The translations under genes were made by a program, and so were the position numbers. DNA of 36,136 nt from Alteromonadaceae bacterium (lineage in GTDB: Bacteria > Pseudomonadota > Gammaproteobacteria > Pseudomonadales > Cellvibrionaceae), in assembly GCA_002746115.1 (NCBI GenBank), contig NVXL01000018.1:19087-55222 (forward strand), given 5' to 3'. Of the stretch, positions 8,828 to 17,900 are shown piece after piece. The notes under the pieces were generated by a model. The model ran no database searches, was not told the origin of the DNA, and worked only from the letters and a program-made list of their open reading frames with translations. The stretch's first letter is position 1; every line of letters starts with the position of its first letter.

Positions 8828-11800
8828 ATGTGCATTGCCCCTAATCGCGCTGTCCGCAGTCAAATTGCACGCAAGTTAGGCTCACTAGGCCTGATATTAA
8901 GCCTAATATTGCTCAACCTAAATATTTCCATCGTCAAGGCTACCACTAAAGACATACACCCGAACCACCGATTTCAGGCCGTCCCTAACGCTCAACTAGA
9001 TACCATTGGTGAGATTATTTCCAGCGTCCAGGATCAAGACGGCTTCATTTGGTTCGGTGGAGATAGTGGCCTAGCACGATTTGATGGTTACAACATCAAG
9101 CTTTACCGCCACGTACCCGATAACAGTAACAGCTTGAGCTCACTGCGTATTCGGAAACTTCTGCTGGATAGCCAACAGCGCATGTGGGTGGCAACGGATG
9201 CAGGCTTAAACCTCTACCGTCCGCAAAGTGATGATTTCAAGCGCTATCAGCACGACGGTCAAAACCCGAGCAGCCTAAGCCATAATAAGATCTCGGCGCT
9301 ATATGAAGACAATCACGGCCAGCTATGGCTGGGGACAATCGGCGGAGGGCTCAATCAATTTCAGCCAGAAACTGATACCTTTGTGCACTACAAACATGAC
9401 TCCCTCAACCCACACGGAATACGCAGCAATATTATTTGGGCGATCCACGGTGACCTCAATGGCAACCTATGGATTGGCGTGCAAGGGCACGGACTTGACC
9501 GCATTACGGTCAAAACAGGCTTTGTGGAGCACTATCAGTACTCGCCTGACGACCCTCAATCACTTAGCTCAAATGATGTCACCAGCCTCTATATCGACAG
9601 CCAAAACCAACTTTGGGTAGGCACTTTTGGTGGCGGCCTAAACCGCTTTAATCGAGAACAACAAACGTTTACTCGCTTCCACCTCACCTCGAACAATAGC
9701 ACTACAAACAATAGTAGATCGAACAACAGCACCAAAAACAACAGCCAAGACATTAAAGGGAGCACTGTTAGCGATATACTTGAAGACTCAACGGGAAATC
9801 TTTGGGTCGTGACTGACGATGGTGGACTCAGCCTCCGAGTTAAAAACAAAAACATCTTCGAACAAGTATCACTATCACAACACTTCACCCAAGCGGAACG
9901 TCAAGGTAAAAAAATTCGATCTATTTACCAGGATCGTGACAACAACCTGTGGCTGGGACACTCACCAAGCGGCGCCAGCCTAAGCGATCATTATGCCGCG
10001 ACATTTCAACACTTCCAGCATCACTCCAGCAACAAAAGCTCACTCAGTGACAATCACATCAATGCGCTCACGGAAGATCGCACAGGCAACATTTGGTTCA
10101 GCACAAAAGCAGGCATACACCACCTTGATACCGAAACCAGCGAAATAACACGCTTAAACACCTTAGGAGCAAGCCCTTCGGGAGCGAGCTGCCTGGAGTT
10201 ACAGCCAGTACGATCACTACTCGTCTCAAGTATCGGCGAACTTTGGATCGGTAGTGAACGCAACGGCGCTTGCCGCTTTAACCCTAAAACAGGGGAGTCG
10301 AGCCATTACCGTGCAGAAAATAACATTTACAGCAGCTCTGTCCGCCAGCTAAATGGCAACAGCTCGCCCCACCTAACTGACAGTACCGTTAACATACTTT
10401 ACGAAGACAGCCTTAAAAATATCTGGCTTGGTACCAACTATGGCGGCTTAAATAAATTCAATCGCCAACACAATCACTTCACCCACTACCCGTCCAAAGA
10501 TAAAACCGGAAAGGGGATCTCCTCGTCCACCATCACCGCCATATTTGAAAGCCGTTCCGGCGACTTTTGGGTAGGCACAAATTCTGGCCTAAACCGACTC
10601 AACCGTGAAACCGGGCATATCACCTACTATAAGCATAACCCCGAAGACCTGAACACCTTGGGCAGCGACCATATCACCGCCATTAGCGACGACAACAAAG
10701 GCAATTTATGGATCGGCACTCGAAATCAGGGCGTGAATAAATTTGATATCAAAAATCATGTATTCTCGCAATACACCACTAAAGACGGCCTAGCCAGTAA
10801 TAAAATTAACGCCCTGGCAGAAGACCCCAACGGCCAAATATGGATCAACACCCATAAAGGCATCTCCTCTTTTAGTCCAGGCACCAAAAAAATTCTCAAC
10901 TACGACCGTCGCCACGGATTCCTAGTCACAAACAACAGCGCAAACATCAACGCAAACACCTTTAGATTAACGCAGAAAAACGACATTTTTATAGGTGGGT
11001 CTAACGGGCTCAGCCGGTTCAATCCCAACAACATGCCAAACAATCACAACCCTGCACCCGTGGTACTCACTGAACTACTTATTTTCAATCGCCCGGTAGC
11101 GATCAACCAAGCCGGCTCCCCATTGCAACATGCTCTCAACAAAACCCAAAACATCACACTCTCCGCACAACAGTCAGTCTTTTCAATTGAATATGCAGGC
11201 CTAAACTACCGACTGCCAGAGCTTAATCGCTACGCTTACCGGCTTCTCGGTCGCTCCGATGAGTGGCTTCACACCGGTGCCACACGTAGCGCCACCTTCG
11301 CAAACCTACCCTCAGGCCAATACACACTTGAGATCAAAGCGGCAAATAACGAAGGGCTCTGGAGTAAAGAGCCTACAGCAACGTTAACCATCACAGTGCT
11401 ACCTCACTGGTGGCGAACATGGTGGGCCTATAGCGGCTTAACACTCATCGTTATTGGGGCTTTGGCCTTGTTATGGTTTTCCATCACCAATCGTCGTGAG
11501 GCTCGCCATCAAAGCGCTTTAAATATCCGGCTGCTGATGGCGGATCAAACCAAAGACATCTTCCTTATTAACACATCACAAGAATTACATGCGCCCATTA
11601 ATGGCATCGTCGGTATTGCTGAATCCTTGCTCGATGGCAGCGGGGGTCAGCTCAGCCCAGTGCTGCAGCAAAATTTACACATAATTACCGATAGCGGACG
11701 ACGCTTATCGAGCTTAGTGAATGACATCTTAGATTTCTCAAAACTTCGCGATCACACCTTAGAGCTTAAGCGACAGCCTACCGACCTTTATCAAATCGTC

Positions 11801-12232
11801 GAAGAAGTTATCACATTATCCCTCCCGCTAGTCGCGACGAAACCCATTCAAATCAAAAATTCCGTCTCCCATCAGCTTCCCGCAGTCATGGCCGACAAGC
11901 AACGCCTGCAGCAAATATTACTTAACCTCGTCAATAATGCGATTCGATTTACCGATGAGGGCTCTGTAGTGATCTCAGCGGTACCACTGCAACAGCATTT
12001 ATGGATACAAGTCGTCGATACCGGCATTGGCATTTCGGAATCAAAACTAAGCTCCATATTTTCACCTTTCGAACAACTAGACAACGCGACTGGCCAACAA
12101 TACAGCGGCTCAGGGCTTGGCCTAAGCGTATCAAAGGAACTCGTCGAACTGCACGGCGGCGTGATTCAGGTAGACTCAGTATTGGGTAGTGGTTCCACTT
12201 TTCGCTTTTCACTCGAAACAAGCGATCAATAA
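8828..12232 (+). CDS. Periplasmic double-propeller sensor kinase with degenerate H box
   Basis: About 1134 residues from the ATG at 8828; a start at 8711 would add 39 residues ahead of the signal segment. After the signal sequence come some 14 two-component-regulator propeller repeats (WxGTxxGLxxF type), enough for two seven-bladed propellers. Next are a Y_Y_Y domain (LNYRLPELNRYAYRLLG), a membrane helix after WWRTWWAYS, and HisKA and HATPase_c domains. The ATPase motifs look intact (NLVNNAIRF, DTGIGIS, GSGLGLS). The H box reads NTSQELHAPINGI: the phosphoacceptor His is replaced by Gln (codon CAA at 11579-11581), so normal autophosphorylation is not expected. The protein ends right after the ATPase domain, unlike its paralogue at 14955, which continues into a receiver. 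It could be a pseudokinase sensor or a decaying gene. A Ser/Asn-rich loop lies at 9689-9750. Confidence 0.88.
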   Translation: MCIAPNRAVRSQIARKLGSLGLILSLILLNLNISIVKATTKDIHPNHRFQAVPNAQLDTIGEIISSVQDQDGFIWFGGDSGLARFDGYNIKLYRHVPDNSNSLSSLRIRKLLLDSQQRMWVATDAGLNLYRPQSDDFKRYQHDGQNPSSLSHNKISALYEDNHGQLWLGTIGGGLNQFQPETDTFVHYKHDSLNPHGIRSNIIWAIHGDLNGNLWIGVQGHGLDRITVKTGFVEHYQYSPDDPQSLSSNDVTSLYIDSQNQLWVGTFGGGLNRFNREQQTFTRFHLTSNNSTTNNSRSNNSTKNNSQDIKGSTVSDILEDSTGNLWVVTDDGGLSLRVKNKNIFEQVSLSQHFTQAERQGKKIRSIYQDRDNNLWLGHSPSGASLSDHYAATFQHFQHHSSNKSSLSDNHINALTEDRTGNIWFSTKAGIHHLDTETSEITRLNTLGASPSGASCLELQPVRSLLVSSIGELWIGSERNGACRFNPKTGESSHYRAENNIYSSSVRQLNGNSSPHLTDSTVNILYEDSLKNIWLGTNYGGLNKFNRQHNHFTHYPSKDKTGKGISSSTITAIFESRSGDFWVGTNSGLNRLNRETGHITYYKHNPEDLNTLGSDHITAISDDNKGNLWIGTRNQGVNKFDIKNHVFSQYTTKDGLASNKINALAEDPNGQIWINTHKGISSFSPGTKKILNYDRRHGFLVTNNSANINANTFRLTQKNDIFIGGSNGLSRFNPNNMPNNHNPAPVVLTELLIFNRPVAINQAGSPLQHALNKTQNITLSAQQSVFSIEYAGLNYRLPELNRYAYRLLGRSDEWLHTGATRSATFANLPSGQYTLEIKAANNEGLWSKEPTATLTITVLPHWWRTWWAYSGLTLIVIGALALLWFSITNRREARHQSALNIRLLMADQTKDIFLINTSQELHAPINGIVGIAESLLDGSGGQLSPVLQQNLHIITDSGRRLSSLVNDILDFSKLRDHTLELKRQPTDLYQIVEEVITLSLPLVATKPIQIKNSVSHQLPAVMADKQRLQQILLNLVNNAIRFTDEGSVVISAVPLQQHLWIQVVDTGIGISESKLSSIFSPFEQLDNATGQQYSGSGLGLSVSKELVELHGGVIQVDSVLGSGSTFRFSLETSDQ

Positions 12233-12236
12233 ATCG

Positions 12237-12596
12237 ATGCATCGCTTATCGAAGTTCAAAATTTACTCAAACAAGACGAGTTTTCAGCACCGTCAACCAA
12301 AAACTACGACAACAGCAATCCCGACGATCAATTTGGTGATACTAGATATTATGACGCCTGGCATTTCAGGTTACGATGCTTGCCAACAAATTCGTCAGTG
12401 GCGTACCCTTCACGACTTGCCGGTAGTATTTTTAAGCGCAAAGAAACAAGTTAAGGAGATGCAATTGGCCTATGAGGTCGGCGGTAACGCCTTTCTAAGC
12501 AAACCTATCATAAAAGAAGAGCTACTCGCGCGCGTAAAAACACACTTACAATTACTGGAGAGCAGCCGCTCGTCAAATAACTCGCGTAATATTTAA
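12237..12596 (+). pseudogene. Remnant of a response-regulator receiver domain
   Basis: The open frame encodes the C-terminal two thirds of a receiver. The phosphoacceptor Asp is in LVILDIMTPGISGYD (codon at 12345), the Ser/Thr-position Ser is in FLSA, and the conserved Lys is in FLSKPI, 52 residues after the Asp, the same spacing as in the hybrid kinase at 14955. The first part (beta1, the acidic pair, alpha1, beta2) is missing: preceding residues (SKFKIYSNKTSFQHRQPK) match nothing of a receiver in any frame. It starts just beyond the stop of the upstream kinase and is in a different frame. The simplest reading is a hybrid kinase that lost about 65 codons and its frame. Expression as a short protein (starts at 12189 or 12237) cannot be excluded, but it could not bind Mg2+ normally. 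Confidence 0.7.
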
Positions 12597-12728
12597 TTTG
12601 TGAAATAACCATGCAGCTGCACCAATAACATAAAATAAGTAATCAAGCCTCCCACTTGAGTCCCACCAACATATGTGCAAGTATCAAGAAAAGCTTCCTC
12701 CTTGCAAGACCTACCTAAACGGTGCCGT

Positions 12729-14855
12729 ATGCGCAAAGCTCTAATTTTAGCCTTTACAATAATACTAAGCATGCTTATAAGCGCATGCAGCGACAACAAT
12801 GACGGAACGCCCCCTCCCGCCAGTGCCCCAGTAAGCGCCCCCACAATCGAGCCCAAGGCTGACACTAGCTATATAGAAAAAGGCGACATCGATGCGATAA
12901 AAAAACGCGGCATTATTCGCTTAATCGCCCCAATGTTTGACAATGAGCAAGCACTACCGCGCCGAGGCATCCCCCTTCAGCACTACCAAGCCATTGCCGA
13001 GCAATTCGGGAAAAACCATAGACTCGATGTTGAATGGGTATTTGTTGACGGTTTCGATCAATTAATCCCCAGTCTTAATAATGGTCATGGTGATGTCATT
13101 ATCACCAACCTCACCGCCACCGAACAACGTGAACGCGAGGTGCTCTTCTCCCTCCCTGTCCACTATGTCAAAGAGTTAATCGTCACTCATAATACCCTTA
13201 ATATTGCCGAAGCAGCCGACCTTGAAGGACTTACCGTCTCAGTACCCAAAGGCCAATCATACATTGAAACCTTAAATAAGCTCAAAACCAAAAACGAAGG
13301 CCTCACATTTAACATCGAGGTACTGCCAGCATCACTGAACAATAAAGCACTTCTAACACAACTCAGTGAGAATAAACTACAAGCAATAGCCCTCGACAGC
13401 GATATCGCCGAGGCCCTCCTCCCAGACTACCCCGAGCTCAAAACCGGGCTAACACTCAACAAGCGCCGCGCAATTGCTTGGGCAGTACGAAAAGACAATA
13501 CCAAGCTCCTAAACTTGCTCAATCAACATCTAATATCCCACCTAGTTAAAGCCGACGGCAATCAAGAACAAAAACGCAACTGGCAAGCGATTCAAAAAAG
13601 CGGCCAACTTAGAATGATCACCGTCAACAACCCTGCCAGTTATTTTATGTGGCGCGGTGAACTCATGGGTTTCGATTATGAATTAACTAAAAAATTCGCA
13701 GCCCAGCACAATCTTGCGCTATCAGTTATCGTTAAAGACAGCATTCAACAATGTTTTGAAGCACTCAAAAATGGTGAAGGCGATGTTATTTCCGCCTCGC
13801 TAAGCGTATCCGATACCAGAAAAAAACAAGGTATTTTATTCTCCAAGCGATATTTAAAAGTAGCCGAGCAATTAATTGGCACTAGCGACAGCCCAAAGAT
13901 CCGGGAGTGGTCACAAGCACTAAATTACCGTATAGGTCTAAACCCTGAAACGATATTTTTTGACAAAATACAACAAACGGCCCAGACGACAAATACACCA
14001 TTAAGCGACAACTTGATCCAGTACCCCGGAGAAAACACCGAAGGCCTCATCCATAGAATGCTGGCTGGCGAATTTGACTTTACCATTGCCGACAGCCACC
14101 TAGTCGCTTTGCAGAAGGCCTACAACCCAGACATTCAAGTGAAGCTAACACTCACAGAAGAAGCCGACATCGCTTGGGCTCTACGCCCTGAACAAACCGA
14201 ACTTCAGAGTCATCTAAATGCATTTATTAGCAAGCAATATCGAGGCTTGTTTTATAACGTTACCTATAATAAACATTTTAAAAATGCCCGAAAAATAAAA
14301 AAACTTAAAAAAGACCGGATCACCCCGGGGCAAGCATTATCCCCCTACGACGATCTCATCAAACCCCTTGCTAAACAGCACGACCTAGACTGGCGACTAA
14401 TTGTCGCGCAGATGTATCAAGAGAGTAAATTTAACCCCAAGGCTAAATCCTTCGCTGGTGCCATCGGCTTAATGCAAATGCTGCCAAAAACCGCCAAGCA
14501 ACTTGGATTCAAACAGCTTACCAAACCCGAAAATAGTATCACCGCGGGCATTATCTATATGAAATGGCTTGAGCAACGCTTCCCGGGCGAACTCAACATC
14601 CAGCAGCGTCTCTACTTTAGTCTCGCAGCATACAACGCAGGGATCGGACACGTGCGCGACGCCCGCACTTTGGCACGCCGCTTAGGCAAAGATCCAAACC
14701 AATGGTTCGGTCATGTCGAGCAAGCTATGTTACTGCTTAGCAAACCGAAATATCACCGGAAAGCACGCTATGGATACGTGCGTGGTCGCGAGCCTGTCGC
14801 CTACGTCAAAACAATACGTGATCGTTATCTCGCGTACTTAAGTGCTATAGAGTAA
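12729..14855 (+). CDS. MltF-like membrane-bound lytic transglycosylase with two solute-binding domains
   Basis: About 708 residues from the ATG at 12729, chosen because it places a lipoprotein signal at the N-terminus (LISAC, lipid Cys at 20); an upstream GTG at 12675 would bury it. Two successive SBP_bac_3-type domains follow (about 55-285 and 295-525, each with the ISL... and FS.RY-type landmarks, such as DVIITNLTATEQREREVLFS and DVISASLSVSDTRKKQGILFS). The C-terminal SLT domain is at about 545-690, with catalytic E565 in QESKFNP, AGAIGLMQMLPKTA and AAYNAG motifs. SLT enzymes cleave peptidoglycan to 1,6-anhydromuropeptides. E. coli MltF has only one binding domain, which regulates activity by ligand. 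Here it is duplicated. The gene sits between two paralogous propeller kinases on the same strand. Confidence 0.88.
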   Translation: MRKALILAFTIILSMLISACSDNNDGTPPPASAPVSAPTIEPKADTSYIEKGDIDAIKKRGIIRLIAPMFDNEQALPRRGIPLQHYQAIAEQFGKNHRLDVEWVFVDGFDQLIPSLNNGHGDVIITNLTATEQREREVLFSLPVHYVKELIVTHNTLNIAEAADLEGLTVSVPKGQSYIETLNKLKTKNEGLTFNIEVLPASLNNKALLTQLSENKLQAIALDSDIAEALLPDYPELKTGLTLNKRRAIAWAVRKDNTKLLNLLNQHLISHLVKADGNQEQKRNWQAIQKSGQLRMITVNNPASYFMWRGELMGFDYELTKKFAAQHNLALSVIVKDSIQQCFEALKNGEGDVISASLSVSDTRKKQGILFSKRYLKVAEQLIGTSDSPKIREWSQALNYRIGLNPETIFFDKIQQTAQTTNTPLSDNLIQYPGENTEGLIHRMLAGEFDFTIADSHLVALQKAYNPDIQVKLTLTEEADIAWALRPEQTELQSHLNAFISKQYRGLFYNVTYNKHFKNARKIKKLKKDRITPGQALSPYDDLIKPLAKQHDLDWRLIVAQMYQESKFNPKAKSFAGAIGLMQMLPKTAKQLGFKQLTKPENSITAGIIYMKWLEQRFPGELNIQQRLYFSLAAYNAGIGHVRDARTLARRLGKDPNQWFGHVEQAMLLLSKPKYHRKARYGYVRGREPVAYVKTIRDRYLAYLSAIE

Positions 14856-14954
14856 TATTATCAATCGATGCCGCTAGAAACTCTGCGTTAAAGACTATAC
14901 TTGCTGATGTAGATATGACTCGCTCGTTGATGCATCGAGCTAAAGGGCAGCGGC

Positions 14955-17900
14955 TTGATTACTAACACGGCAGAAATAAACGCTATAATAATAAACCCTA
15001 TAAAAAAGCCTGCGCCTAAGACTTCAAATAGGGTTTTAGCTGCGGGCTTACTTACTATTGCTATTGCGTTTGCTCTTTTCTTAGCCCCACTTGCGACAGC
15101 GCAGTCAGTATCAACCCCCGCACAGCCTCCGAGCAAAACACCATCGAACACCCAGGCCACAGAAAAACCCCATTTTCGTTTTAAAGCCTTAGCGAGTGAA
15201 CAGCTCGACTCCATCGGCGAACAATCAGCGTCAGCTCATGATCATCAAGGTTTTATGTGGTTTTCTGGCAGCAACGGCTTAGTGCGCTATGACGGCTACG
15301 TATTTAAAATATATAAACACGATTCCCTTAATCCGCGCAGCTTAAGCACCAACGTCATCCATGATTTGTTAGTTGATCGCCAAGGCCGTCTTTGGGTCGC
15401 CACTAACTTAGGACTAAACAAATACAATCAAAAAACAGACGACTTTACCCATTACCTATTTTCCAACGATACCCCTTTCACAAGCTTAAGCTACAACGCC
15501 ATACGCTGTATTATTCAAGATAAAAACGACGTGTTTTGGATTGGATCTTCTGGTGGCGGCATCATTCAGTTCAATGCTGAAACCGAAGTGTTTACATCGC
15601 TCTCATTTACTGCGGACGAAAAATATTTAAATACCGCGAGGATTCGGCACCTAGCTGAGGATAAGCGCGGCGACCTATGGATAGGCACCGAGAACAACGG
15701 ACTTTACCGCTACAACCCAAACACCGAAACGCTCCGTCATTATTCTACGGAGACAAAAGGGCGACAAGCGCTTAGCCATAATAAAATATTAAGCTTGCAT
15801 CCCGACAGCAACGGCGACATTTGGGTCGGGACATCTGGCGGTGGCCTAAACCGCTTTGATCGTAAAACCGAAGAGTTTTCATACTACCAACAAGCCAGTT
15901 CAACCAACAGTAATAACAGCAACAATAACAGCAGCGGCTTAAGCTCAAATATCATTTGGGGTATTCAAGAAGATCAGCGCGGCAATTTATGGATCGCCGT
16001 AGACGACGGCGGACTCAATCTACTCGACCGCGAAAGCGACACAATATTCAGTTACCAGCATCACCCCGGAGACCAAAATAGCATCAGCAACAACAAGGCT
16101 AGGTCAATTTATGAAGACCGCAATGGAGGCCTCTGGATTGGCCACTACCCATCAGGCTTGTCCAAGCTAGACCGCTATGGCAGCGCTTTTATTAGCTATC
16201 GTCACGACCCTGCGAATAACAACAGCCTCAGCCATAGCAGCGTACTGTCCGTCGCGGAAGACACACAGAGCAACTTCTGGGTAGGCACCGAATACGGCCT
16301 TAATTATATCAACCGAAAGACGCATAAAATCACACGCTATTCAGACATCGTTAAAACCGACGACCTCATTGGCAACTCCCCCATCCTATCTATAGCAGAG
16401 GATGATACGGGTGACATCTGGATCGGCACTTGGCGCAAAGGCCTGAGCCGACTTAATCGCACAACTCAGAAGCTCACACATTACTCCCACAAAACGCACC
16501 CCAGTGGTCCAAAAGGGGACGACGAAATATGGACCCTGCTTCAAGATAAACAGCAGCGGCTCTGGATAGGCACACAAGACAGCGGGATGTATTTATACGA
16601 TCACCAACAAGACAAATTCACCAAAATACTGATCCATGACAAACCCTACACCTCAGGGCGCATCCTCGTTTTTTATCACGACAGGCAGGGAAATTTCTGG
16701 GTCGGCAGTGATACCGCTTTACACCAGTATGACCCCGAACAACAAAGCGTACGACATACCTTATACGACACCCTCAAGCCAGAAGGCATCAGTAATAGCT
16801 CGATTCGTGCAATCTCCGAAGATCACTTTGGCAACCTTTGGATCGGCACCTGGGGCGGCGGCGCCAATAAACTTGACCTTAAAACAGGCAAGTACACCAC
16901 TTTTAGCTCAAAGAATGGCCTTGCCGATAACGTTGTTACCGGTATTATTGAGGATAAACAAGGCTTCCTATGGTTTAGCACCAGTAAAGGCTTATCGCGC
17001 TTTAATCAAAAAGATAACAGCTTCCGTAATTACGGTAAACAACACGGCCTTAGCAGCCACTTTTTTAATATTCCTGCTTATTTAAAAACCAAGCAACATG
17101 AATTAGTATTTGGTAGCAGCAACGGGCTGATTATTATTAACCCTGCATATATTGTAGAGAATCAAACACCTCCGCCGGTCGTTATCACCGACTTTTTAAT
17201 CTTAAACAAACCCGTTGCTATAGGTGCTCCCAACTCCCCCTTAACGCAAGCGATTACGCAAACCAAAACACTTCGCTTAGACCACACAGAGTCAGTATTT
17301 TCATTTTCTTTTGCAGCCCTAAATTATCGCTTGCCGGAAAAAAACCAATACGCCTACAAGCTTGATGGCTTCGACAAAGATTGGAACCACATTGGCCATC
17401 GCCGCACCGCGACCTACACCAACCTTGACCCGGGGCACTATGTTTTTCGAGTCAAAGCTTCAAATAATGAGGGCGTGTGGAATGAAACTGGTCGAGCTAT
17501 AGATATCCATATATTACCGCCATGGTGGCAAACTTGGTGGGCCTATAGCTTATACATAGTTATTGCTAGCGCCCTGCTCTGGCTGCTAGGTTATTCCAAT
17601 TGGCATAAAAAACAAGCCTCCAATGAACGCCAAGTCAACCAGCGCTTACTACAAATCGATAGCCTAAAAGATGCCTTCCTGGCCAATACATCTCACGAAT
17701 TAAGAACCCCGCTCAACGGAATTATTGGCCTCTCAGAATCGCTCATTGCCGGCGTCACTGGTGAACTGCCAGAAAAGACCATTAGCAACTTACAAATGGT
17801 TGTCAACAGTGGTAGACAGCTATCCTACCTAATTGACGATATCTTAGATTTCTCAAAACTTCGTGAACACAAAATTCAACTTAACTGCCAAACGATTTAT

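Noticed and set aside
8581-8835. 84-residue minus-strand frame between EF-G and the first kinase
   Set aside because: It opposes the N-terminal region of the kinase gene and overlaps the EF-G promoter region; no supporting features.
9667-9760. AAC/AGC-rich stretch as a possible CRISPR or satellite array
   Set aside because: It is in frame, encodes a Ser/Asn-rich loop, and has no repeat-spacer structure.
12189-12240. Programmed frameshift joining the first kinase to the receiver remnant
   Set aside because: No slippery heptamer was seen near the kinase stop, and even a frameshift would not restore the missing first third of the receiver.
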